Below the pieces are notes generated by a model, which worked only from the letters and a program-made list of their open reading frames with translations, was not told where the DNA came from and ran no database searches. A program made the position numbers and the translations under genes. Below are positions 17,597 through 27,800 of a stretch of 64,000 bases of DNA, one piece after another; within the stretch, counting starts at the first letter, position 1; every line of letters starts with the position of its first letter. The stretch is from Nitrospirillum viridazoti CBAmc. GTDB taxonomy: Bacteria; Pseudomonadota; Alphaproteobacteria; Azospirillales; Azospirillaceae. The stretch lies in contig NZ_CP022113.1 of assembly GCF_000730165.1 (NCBI RefSeq), positions 372,001 to 436,000 of the forward strand, in the 5' to 3' direction.

Positions 17597-18061
17597 ATGG
17601 GCGTGTCGACGATATCCAGCGCCGCGTCACGTCCCACATGGCGCCGGCCCTCCACCGGTTACTATCTCACGTTGGGCTTGGCGCTGCCAGGCATCGTCTT
17701 CGCGGCCACCAGCATTGCCGCGTCCCTACAGATCCGGGCGCATGCCGATCCTTTCGACATTCTCAATCCCGTAGGTCTGCCCGCGCTACTGTTCGTCTGG
17801 TTCCTGCTGTACGCCTTCCGCCTGATCTTCTGGGAGAAGGTGCCCCCACAAATGCAGAACCTGGTGCGTACGCTCTTGACGCTGGTGTTATGCGTCGAGG
17901 TCTTGGCGGGTCTGGCGGCCTTCATCTTGGTATGGAACCTGCCGACAGAGGACTTGGTGCGCGGGCAATCAGATCTCATCGTCGTGGGCTGGTTCACCAC
18001 TCTTGCCGTTCTCAGCCAGATCGGCACGGTTACCTGGCTGCTGCGCTACCGCAAGGAATAG
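17597..18061 (+). CDS. Four-helix membrane protein, candidate immunity protein 2
   Basis: A 154-residue paralogue of the preceding protein with the same four-helix layout, the WRRPSTGYY start motif, the FRLIFWEKVPPQMQ loop and the identical WLLRYRKE ending. A GAGGAGGGCGGG site precedes the ATG, and the gap to the first copy is only 10 bases. Tandem duplicated immunity genes are common where strains swap effector variants: one copy may be cognate to the local effector and the other an orphan. No recognisable gene follows for about 820 bases. Confidence 0.65.
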   Translation: MGVSTISSAASRPTWRRPSTGYYLTLGLALPGIVFAATSIAASLQIRAHADPFDILNPVGLPALLFVWFLLYAFRLIFWEKVPPQMQNLVRTLLTLVLCVEVLAGLAAFILVWNLPTEDLVRGQSDLIVVGWFTTLAVLSQIGTVTWLLRYRKE

Positions 18062-18088
18062 CGCGTCACAGCGGGTCATTCTCGCGGA

Positions 18089-18220
18089 TCAGGGACAGTA
18101 CAGGGTCACGCGCTCCGCGCCATCTTCGTTGCGGATGCGGGCGTCGCTGAAACAGTGGCGCACCAGGGAGAAGCTGCGGCCAGACAGGGCCACGGCGTGG
18201 GCATGCGGCCCGCCCCGTCT
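18089..18220 (-). pseudogene. Possible remnant of a gene 3' end
   Basis: On the - strand a short frame ending at 18089 reads as a plausible protein tail (HAVALSGRSFSLVRHCFSDA, then IRNEDGAERVTLYCP and a stop). It has no ATG and loses its protein-like character upstream, where a TACCC-TTTT-GGGTA mini-hairpin lies at 18221-18234. It may be the surviving 3' end of a gene destroyed by rearrangement; a 34-residue GTG-started peptide is an alternative. I do not recognise the family. Confidence 0.3.
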
Positions 18221-18288
18221 TACCCTTTTGGGTAGGTGGGCCCGAGTAGCGTCCGATCACCAATGGGTTTCGCTTATGTAAAAGGGAA

Positions 18289-18356
18289 TGGGCACTTCCG
18301 CCGTCCCGCGACCCGCGCAGCGGTCTTTTCGGAACGTGCGCGGGAGCGGAAGCCCA
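18289..18356. repeat. Long imperfect inverted repeat
   Basis: Three nested stems share one axis. TGGG (18289-18292) pairs with CCCA (18353-18356), CTTCCGC (18295-18301) with GCGGAAG (18346-18352), and CCCGCGCA (18312-18319) with TGCGCGGG (18337-18344) around a 17-base loop. That gives 19 base pairs in 68 bases. Further symmetric elements follow at once: TGCGTGGC (18370-18377) with GCCACGCA (18422-18429), the palindrome GTGGCGCCAC (18393-18402) and the palindrome GGCCTGCAGGCC (18413-18424). No protein gene is supported here. A structured RNA, a REP-like element or a MITE end are all possible. Confidence 0.45.
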
Positions 18357-18519
18357 TCGGCTGGGTGCTTGCGTGGCGCTGGAAACCAAGGCGTGGCGCC
18401 ACTTTGAGAACAGGCCTGCAGGCCACGCATGGCAAGAGGACGCCCCCTCTCGCCCCACATCCTCCCTTATGTCTATGCAAGGCCTCCCTTGCTGAACCGC
18501 ATTGCGCTAAGCGTGTGCG

Positions 18520-18780
18520 ATGGCGTCTTGAATAAATTATTCCTCATATTGTTAAAGAACTTATTGGAGAATGCTGCCATAAACTGCTGCACATATATCG
18601 GAAAACTGTGCATCTCATGAAAATATCACCAGAGCGTTCATGTTTTACGTCATCAATCTGATGACAGTAACGACGCTATATTTTCCCACATTTGGCGTTT
18701 ATGTCCCGTAAACAAAGCCCGAAAATATGCCTGATGATTATGAATCTACTATCTTGATGCAAATCTCCAACGAAGGGGTT
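18520..18780 (+). promoter_or_regulatory. AT-rich upstream region of the giant adhesin gene
   Basis: About 260 bases of strongly AT-rich DNA in a GC-rich genome. It includes a perfect inverted repeat GTCATCAATCTGATGAC (18649-18665) lying 12 bases before a TATATT (18677-18682). This is the most likely location of the promoter and regulator sites for the adhesin gene. No convincing -35 hexamer at standard spacing is visible, so an activator-dependent promoter is possible. Confidence 0.4.
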
Positions 18781-18801
18781 ACTCGGATATTCAGATGTGC
18801 T

Positions 18802-18863
18802 GGGACCGCTGTCCCCTGCGCGCGTCCCGGCGCGTGGGGGTGGCAACCGGCGTAATGCCGGTT
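18802..18863 (+). promoter_or_regulatory. Structured 5' leader of the adhesin mRNA
   Basis: Three hairpins precede the adhesin start. H1 pairs GGGAC (18802-18806) with GTCCC (18811-18815). H2 pairs CCCC (18813-18816) and GCGCGC (18818-18823) with the segment 18830-18839, with one bulge. H3 is AACCGGC-GTAAT-GCCGGTT (18845-18863), followed by TTTCTGATTT-like sequence and then the GGGGGAG ribosome-binding site. H1 and H2 use the same bases 18813-18815 and exclude each other. H3 with its T-rich tail resembles an attenuator. Regulation by alternative folding is inference. Confidence 0.4.
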
Positions 18864-18885
18864 TCTGATTTGGGGGAGTGGGCTT

Positions 18886-21800
18886 ATGGGCAAGATGCTG
18901 CCGGACGTGCGCAAGGACCTGGATACGCAGGGCCAGGACACGCGGACGTGGCCGTTGCGCGCACGGCCATCGCGCACACTGCTGCTGGCTGGCACCTCCC
19001 TCCTGGCCATGGGCACGGCCCTGACGGCCCCCCGGGCAACGGCGGCGGATACCACCATCACCGGCGGCAGCACGTCGTTCGTGGCGACGCAGTCATCGGG
19101 CAACCTGACCCTCACCAACAGCGGCACCCTCAGCGGCGCCACCGCCCTCAAGTACACCGACGGCACCAGCTTCCTGATCAACCAGGGCCTGATCCAGGGC
19201 AGCATCCGCGGGGCGTATCTGGCCGGCACCCAGGCCGCCGGCTACGTCACGCTGACCACGCTGATGAACACCGGCAGCATCGTCTCCGCCGGCAACGCCA
19301 TCGAAATCGGCCTGGGCAACACCCTGGTCTCGCTGGTCAACAGCGGCATGATCCAAGGCAACCTGCTGCTGGGCGGCGACAGCGCCGTTACCATCTTCGG
19401 CGGCACCGGCGGCGCGGTCGGCACCTTCACCGGCGTGTCCGGCAACCAGGGTACCATCACCAGCAATCTCGCCAACCTGACCCTGGGTGGCGGCGGCTTG
19501 CTGCTGAACGACAATATCAATGTCACCGGCCAGACCCTGGTGAACAGCGGTGCCGGCATCATTCTGGCCAGCATCGTCAGCGTCACCGGCGACTACGCCC
19601 AGACGGGCGGCAGCCTGGCCCTTAACAGCGGCGAACTGGTGGTCAGCGGCGGCGCCACCGTCACCGGCGCCACCGTCACGGCCTCGCTGGCCAGCCTGGC
19701 GGCGGGCGGCAATTACGTGGTGGGCGACACCGTGGGCACGCTGATCGCCGCCGACAGCGGCAGCTACAGCGGCATCACCGGCGCCCTGACCAGCGGCCTC
19801 ACCCTGGCGCTGGTGACGGGGACGGACACGTCCAACCTGCTGGCCCTGGCGGACAGCGACTATATCGGCGGCACGCTGGCCGGCGTGACCAACACCGGCA
19901 GCATCAGCAGCCTGTACGTGGCCGCGACGGGCAGCCTGGGCGGCTTCCGTAACGAGACCACCGGCACCATTTCCAGCCTCGACCTGCACGGCGCCATCGG
20001 CACCCTGGACAACGCCGGCCTGATCCAGGTCAGCGGCTCCAGCGGCTTCAACGCCAACGGCACCATCGGCACGCTGAACAACAGCGGCACCATCACCGGC
20101 AACATCCTCAGCCTGTTCGTCCAGGGCAGCATCGGCCTGCTGCAGAACCTGGCCGGCGCCACCATCGGCGGCAACAGCGTCGAAGCCATCCTGATCGTCA
20201 CCCCCACTCTGCACGGCACGGCCGGCACCGTGGGCACGCTGAGCAACAGCGGCCTGATCAGCGGCAGTGCCGTGGGGGTCGAGGTCGACGGCACCGTCGG
20301 CCTGCTGCGGAACCAGGCCGGCGCCACCATCGCGGGCAACAGCCATGCCATCAATGTCTACGGCGGCATCACCACCCTGACCAATGCCGGTGTCATCCAG
20401 GGCATCGGCAGCGCCATCAACGTCGCCCCCGCCGCCTTCGTCTACGGCACCGTCGGCCTGCTGGAAAACCAGGCCAGCGGCAGCATCGTTTCCTCCAATG
20501 CCGCCGGCGTGGACAACAGCCTTCTCCTCCACACCCTGGTGAACAGCGGCTATATCTCCGGCGGCACCCGGGGCGTCCTCAACACCGGTGCCATTGATGT
20601 CCTGGAAAACCGGGACGGCGGCACCATCACCGTGTCGAACTACAGCGGCCTGACGGCCCTGCGCAACGACGGCAGCATCGGCACGCTGACCAACGCCGGC
20701 CTGCTGGCATCCGACCTCTCCCTGGCCACCCCCGTCGGTGCGGGCATCAGCGTCACCGGCACCGTCGGCCAGCTGATCAACAGCGGCACCATCCTGGGTC
20801 ACTCCGGCGTGGTCGTCAGCGGCACTGTCGACACGCTGGACAACCAGTCCATCGGCACCATCCAGGGCCAGGGCGGTATCGTCATCGGTGTCCAAAGCGG
20901 CGGCACCATCGGCACCTTCATCAACAGCGGCACCCTAACCGGCCGCTATCTCGTCGCCGCCATCGGCAGCAGCGGCGCGCTGGCCGCCATCGGCGGCATT
21001 GCCAACAGCGGCACCATGGTGGTGGGCGCCTCATACCCGACAGGCACCGCCATCCAATTGAGCTATGCCACCATTGGGCAGATCAGCAACAGCGGCACGG
21101 TGGTCGCGGCCAACAGCAGCGTCAATAGCTACATCGTCAGTGCCGACAACAGCACGATCGGCAGCATCGCCAACAGCGGCCTGGTGTCGATCCGGAATGG
21201 CACCTTCGTCGTCAACACCAATGGCAGCATCGGCACTATCAGCAACAGCGGCGTGATCAACGGCGGCAGTGGCGGCGCGCTATCCAACGGCGGGTACGGC
21301 GGGCAGTTTGGCAGGGTTGGAATCTTCGCCAACAGCGGCACCATCACTACCGCCAACGCCGCCATCAGGAACTGGTCCTCCGGCGTCCTCGGCACCCTGG
21401 TGAACAGCGGTACCATCAGTGCCCGCACTGCCCTCTACACCTCCGGTGACTTCGGTACCTTGGTGAACAGCGGCCTGATCGAAGGCGGCATCACCAGCGA
21501 AAACGGCACTGACCTGACCATCCAGGGCGGCGCCGGCGGCACGGTGGGCACCTTCACCGGCCAGGACGGGGTGGCCAAGGGGCTGATCGTCAACCAGATG
21601 GGCGACCTGACCTTCAGCGCCGGCGCGTTGCTGCTGAACGACGATATCAATGCCACCGGCCATACGGTCACCAACGCCGGTGCCAGCCTGCAGGTCGCCA
21701 CCCTGCTCACCATCACCGGCGTCTATGACCAGGCGGCGGGCACCCTGGTGCTGGGCGCGGCCGGCGGCCTGTCGGTCACGGGTGCGGCCATGGTGGGCGG

Positions 21801-24800
21801 CCTGGTGCAGGCCGACCTCGCCGGCATGGCCACCGCCAACTTCCTTGTGGGCGATACCGTTGCCACGCTGGTGCATGCGGATGGCGGTCTGGTGTGGAGC
21901 GGCAGCCTGGGCCGCAGCGCGCTGGGCGGCCACCTGGCCGTCGGCGATGGCACCACCGGCACCGATTTGATGGCTCTGGCCGCCAGCGATTATATCGGCG
22001 GCACCTACGGCACCCTCAGCATTGGTGGCGGCACGCTGCTGTCGGCCCCCACCGCGCTCTACATTGCCGGCACGGGCACCCTGGGCGCACTGGCCAACAG
22101 CGGCACCATCGCCGGCGACATCACCAACGACAGCGCCCGCGACCTGACGATCCTGGGCGGCGCCGGTCTAACCATCGGCACCCTGACGGGCAGCAGCCTG
22201 ACCAACCAGGGCACCATCGCCAGCACGCTGGCCAACGTGGTGCTGGGCGGTGGCAACCTGGCATTGAACGACGCCGTCCATGTCGGCACCGGCACCCTGG
22301 TCAACAATGGCGCCAATCTGACGCTGTCCACCCTGGTTAATGTCAGCGGCAATTACAACCAGACCACCGGCGGCCTGGAACTGGGCGGCAGCGGCACGCT
22401 GGCGGTCAGCGGGGCTGCCAGCATCACCGGCGGCAGCCTGGTGTCGGGGCGTCCGCTGTCCGCCACCGGCAACTACCTGGCCGGCACCATCCTGGACACC
22501 CTGGTGACGGGTGGCGCGGGGTCCAGCTATGACGGGGTGACGGTTACCAACAACAGTGCTGTGGTGGGGGGCATCGGCGGCATCGTCTCCGGCGACGCCC
22601 TGTTGCTGGGCGCCACCGGCAACTATATCGGCGGCACCTATGGCAGTCTGGCCAACACCGGCACCCTGTCCGGCGCCTTTGGCTTGGTCGTGGGCAACCT
22701 CGGCACCCTGGACACCTTCAGCAATAGCGGCCTGATCTCCGTCACGGGCATGACCGGTATCGGCATCTACGATCGCGGCGGCTCTCTCGGCCAGCTCGAC
22801 AACAGCGGCACCATCATCGCCCATAGGGGCGTCCAGCTCGACACTGGCGCGACCGTGGGCACGATCGCCAACAGCGGCAGCATCGGCGCCTCTGCCTCCG
22901 CCATCGAGCTGTATAACGCCCGGGCCGGGCTGATCACCAACACCGGCACCATCGCCGGCACCGCTACGTTCGGCGACGGCATCATCCTGCTGCAAGGCGC
23001 CAGTGCCGAAACCGTCGACAACGCCGGAGTGATCAGCGAGACCGGCTACGGCGGCAACGGTATCGTCAACTATGCGTCCAGCACCATCGGCACCGTGCTC
23101 AACAGCGGCACCATCATCGCCGCCGGCCTCGGCATCGGGAACTTCAGCAGCAGCGCCAGCATCGGCACCCTGGTCAACAGCGGCCTGATCAGCGGCGGCA
23201 CGGGCGCCATCCTGAACGGCGACACCGCCACCATCGGCACGCTGATCAACACCGGCACCCTGCGCGCCGCCAACGGCAGCGGCTACGCGCTGGCCAACCA
23301 CAACGGTGCCGTCATCGGCACGCTGATCAACGCCGGTGTCATCGCGGGCGCAGTGACGGGTGCCCTCTACAGCTCCGACACCATCGGCACCGATTTCACC
23401 ATCCAGGGTGGCGACACCGGCACGGTGGGTACCTTCACCGCCTGGGACATGTCTGCCAAGGGCATGATCTACAACACGCTGGGCAACGTCACCTTCACCT
23501 CGGGCGCCCTGCTGCTGCACGACGACATCTACGTCCCCGGCTATTCCGTCACCAATGTCGCCGCCGCCCTGGCCCTGGACACGGTGGTCACCATCACCGG
23601 CGCCTACAGCCAGTTGGGCGGCACCCTGTCCATGGGCACCGCCGGCGGGCTGTCGGTCACCGGCAGCGCCGGGCTGGCGGGCCTGTACCAAGTCACGCTC
23701 AGCGGCAATGCCGGCGCCAACTATGTGGTGGGTGACGCCGTCGGGACCGTGGTGCAGGCCGATGGCGGCGTATCCTACAGCGGCAGCCTGACGGGCACGG
23801 CGCTGGACGGCCACGTGGTCCTGGTCAACGGCACCACCAGCAACCAGCTGCTGGCCCTGGCGATCAACGACTATATCGGTGGCAGCTACGGCACGATCAG
23901 CGTCACCGGCCTGCTGACGGCACCCACCGCCCTGTACATCGCGGGCACGGGCAGCCTGGGCGCCCTGGCCAACAGCGGCACCATCGCCGGCGACATCGTC
24001 AATCTCGGCACGGCCGACCTCACCATCAGCGGCGGCACGGGCGGCGTGGTCGGCACCTTGAGGGGCGCCAGCCTGACCAGCCAGGGCACCATCACCAGCA
24101 CTCTCGCCAACGTCGTCCTGGCCGGCGGCAGCCTGCTGTTGAACGACGCCGTGAACGTCGGCACGGGCACGCTGGCCAATGCCGGGGCCACCGTATCCCT
24201 CTCCACCATCGTCAGCGTCACCGGCAACTACAGCCAGGCGACCGGCACCCTGGCCCTGGCCACGGGGGCGGAACTGGTGGTCAGCGGCGCCGCCAGCATC
24301 AGCGGCGGCACCGTTTCCGTCGCCCGCCAATCCACTCTGGGCAATTACCTGGTCGGCAGCACCTACGCCACCCTGGTGGCCGGCGGGGCCGGGTCCAGCT
24401 ACACCAACGTCGCTGTCACCACCGGCAGCCACGCCCTGGGCCTGGCCGGCACCGTGTCCAACAACGGCCTGCTGCTGGGCGCCACCGGCAACTATATCGG
24501 CGGCAGCCTGGGCAGCCTGGCCAACAACGGCACGTTGGCGGGCCATGTCGGCCTCAGCATCGTGCAGAATGGCCAACTCGGCACCTTCACCAATAACGGT
24601 CTGATCAGCATCGGCGGCGGCAGGGCCGTCGAAAACCGGGGCAGCATCGGCCTGCTGGAAAACACCAGCATCGGCACCATCACCGGCACGATGGGCCTCT
24701 ACAGCGGCAACAACAGCACCCTCAGCACCCTGGCCAACGCCGGCCTGATCAGCGGCACCTACGCCGTCAGCCTGGAATACGCCCAGGTCACGCTGCTGGC

Positions 24801-27800
24801 CAACAGCGGCACGCTGGAGGCCCTGGCCGGCGCCGGCGTGCCGGTCGCGCTGAACCTGTCGAACAGCACCATCAACACCCTGGTGAACAGCGGCCTGGTC
24901 AGCACCGACGGGTATGGCTATGGCGTCAACCTCAACTTCGCCACCATCAATACGCTGGTCAACCAGGGCACCATCGCCGCGGCCATCGGCATCAGGATGG
25001 CCTACGCCAGCCTCACCGCGCTGGGGAACAGCGGCACCATCAGCGGCACTACCGCCATCCAGAACAGCTACGGCGGCGGCATCGGGACCCTGGTCAACAG
25101 CGGCACCATCATGGGCGTCAGGGCCTACTTGGGTTTTGCGAACGCCAGCCTGGGCACCCTGGTGAACAGCGGCCTGATCCGGGGCGGCATCTACAACGGC
25201 AGCACCGACTATAACGACACCGTCGCCGGCGACCTGACCATCCAGGGCGGCACCGGCGGTACGGTGGGCACCTTCACCGGCCAGGATGGTGTCTCCACGG
25301 GCCTGATCTTCAACAGCCTGAGCAACCTGGTGTTCGCCAGCGGCGCCCTGCTGCTGAACGACGACGTCCGGGCCAACGCCCATACCGTGTCCAACACCGG
25401 TGCGGCCCTCACCCTGGTCAACACCATCAACCTGACGGGTGCCTACAGCCAGTCCGCCGGCACCCTGGTGCTGGATGGGGCGGCGCAACTGAACGTCATC
25501 GGCGTGGCCAGCATCGCCGGCCAGGTGGCGGCCTCGGTCGCCGGCGACAGCGCCGCCAATTACCTGGTGAGCGACACGGTGGGCACCCTGGTGCAGGCCA
25601 CGGGTGGCCTGACCTACGCCGGCACCTTCGTCAATCACGGCGCGCTGGATGGCCATGCGCAGCTGACTGTGGGTACCAGCGGCAGCGAACTGCTCGCGCT
25701 CGCCACCACCGACTATATCGGCGGCAGCTACGGCACGATCAGCGTCACCGGCCTGCTGACCGGACCTACCGCCTTGTACATCGCCGGCACGGGCAGCCTG
25801 GGCGCCCTGGTCAACACCGGCACCATCGCCGGTGACATCGTCAACGCCAGCGCCAACACCCTCAGCATCACGGGCGGCACCAGCGGCACGGTGGGCACCC
25901 TGACGGGCGGCAGCCTGACCAACCAGGGCACCATCACCAGCACGCTGGCCAACGTCGTGCTGGCCGGCGGCAGCCTGCTGCTGAACGACGCCGTCAATGT
26001 CGGTACGGGCACGCTGGCCAACGCCGGGGCCGCCGTGTCCCTCTCCACCATCGTCAGCGTCACCGGCAACTACAGCCAGGCGACCGGCACGCTCGCCCTG
26101 GGTACGGGGGCGGAACTGGTGGTCAGCGGGGCCGCCAGCATCGGCGGCGGCACCGTCGCCGCCGCCGCCCTTTCTGACACCGGCAACTATCTGGCCGGCA
26201 GCATCTACGGCACCCTGGTGGCCGGCGGTGCGGGGTCCGACTACACCGGCGCCACGGTGACCGGCAGCGCCATCCCGGGCATGGGCAGCACCGTGACCGG
26301 CAACAACCTGGCGCTGTTCGCCACCGGCAACTACATCGGCGCCAGTTATGGCAGCCTGTCCAACAGCGGCACGCTGGCGGGGGCCGTGGCCCTGCAGGTC
26401 GGGGGCACCGGCAGCCTAGGGACCTTCAGCAACAGCGGCCTGGTCACGGGCGCCTACCGCCCCATCCTGAACTACAACACCCTGGGCCTGCTGGAAAACC
26501 AGGCCGGCGGCACCATCACCGTCACCGCTGCCGGCACCCTGCATCAGGACACCGCGGCCATCTACAACGGCCAGTTCAGCTCTATCGGCACCATCACCAA
26601 CGCCGGCCTGATCGCCGTCGCCAACGATCCCGGTGATTTCAGCGTCTATCAAATCTACGCCATCTCCAACAATAGCGGGACCATCGGCCAGATCACCAAC
26701 TCCGGCACCATCACCGGTTTCAACGCCATCTTCAGCAGCGGCACCGGGAACGTCATCGGCACCATTGACAACCAGGGGGTGATCAGTGGCCGGGCCAATA
26801 TCAATCTTGCATTCTCTCGGGTCGGCTTGGTGACCAACAGCGGCACCTTGAGCGGCTATGGCACCACCTCAGCCGGTCTCGTGCAGATCTCCTACGCCAC
26901 CGTCGGTACCATCGCCAACAGCGGCCTGATGGCGGCGGACCATAACGGCAACGCCATCTCCAACACCTACGGCACCATCGGCACGGTGCTGAACCAGGGC
27001 ACCATTCGCATCAGCGGCAGCGGCACGGCCATCAACAACTACGGCATACCGGGGACGATCGGCACCATCGTCAACTCCGGGACCATCCTGGCCGACAACG
27101 TGGCGATCCAGGAGGCCTACGGCGCCGCCCTGGGCACCGTGATCAACACCGGCACCATCGCCGCCGGCGTCGTCATCCGCTCCTACGGCAATTCCGGCCT
27201 GGGTACCGTGGCCAACAGCGGCCTGATCCGGGGCAACCTCATGAATGGCGACGCCACGGGGGCGTGGACGGGCCAGGTGGATACCGCCGTCGGCGACCTG
27301 ACCCTGCTGGGCGGCACCGGCACCCTCGTGGGCACCTTCACCGGCCTGACCGGCAAGGGCCTGATCGACAACAGGGTAAGCAACCTGTCCATCGCCGGCG
27401 GCAACCTGCTGCTGAACGACGACATCCTGGCCACTGGCCACAGCGTCATCAACAGCGGCGCCGCCATCACCCTGGGCGGCGCCATCACCGTCACCGGCAC
27501 CTATGCGCAGAGCGCCGGCACGCTGGTGGTGAGCAGCGCCAACACCCTGCAGGCCGACAGCGCGACGGTGACGGGCGGCCAGATCGGCCTGGACGCCTCC
27601 GGCAACTACATCGTCGGCCAGGCGCGGACCGTGATCGGCGGCGCCACCGGCGCCTACGGCGGCGCCACCCTGAACGGGACCATCGGCACTGGCTCCGCCA
27701 TCGTCCTGGGCACCCTGGTCCAGAGCGGCGGCGCGCTGCTGGCGCAGTTCAGCAGCGACTACATTGGCGGTAGCCTGGTGACCCTGACCAACAGCGGCAC

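Noticed and set aside
18066-18535. Overlapping frames on both strands (18066-18458 -, 18236-18535 +) as possible small genes
   Set aside because: Composition is Arg/Pro/Ser-rich without a recognisable domain, the starts lack ribosome-binding sites, and the region is better explained by inverted repeats and a gene remnant.
18795-19625. A + strand frame of 276 codons overlapping the start of the adhesin
   Set aside because: The translation becomes His/Arg/Pro-rich and domain-free, it lies out of frame with the adhesin, and the adhesin start has the better ribosome-binding site and a signal peptide.
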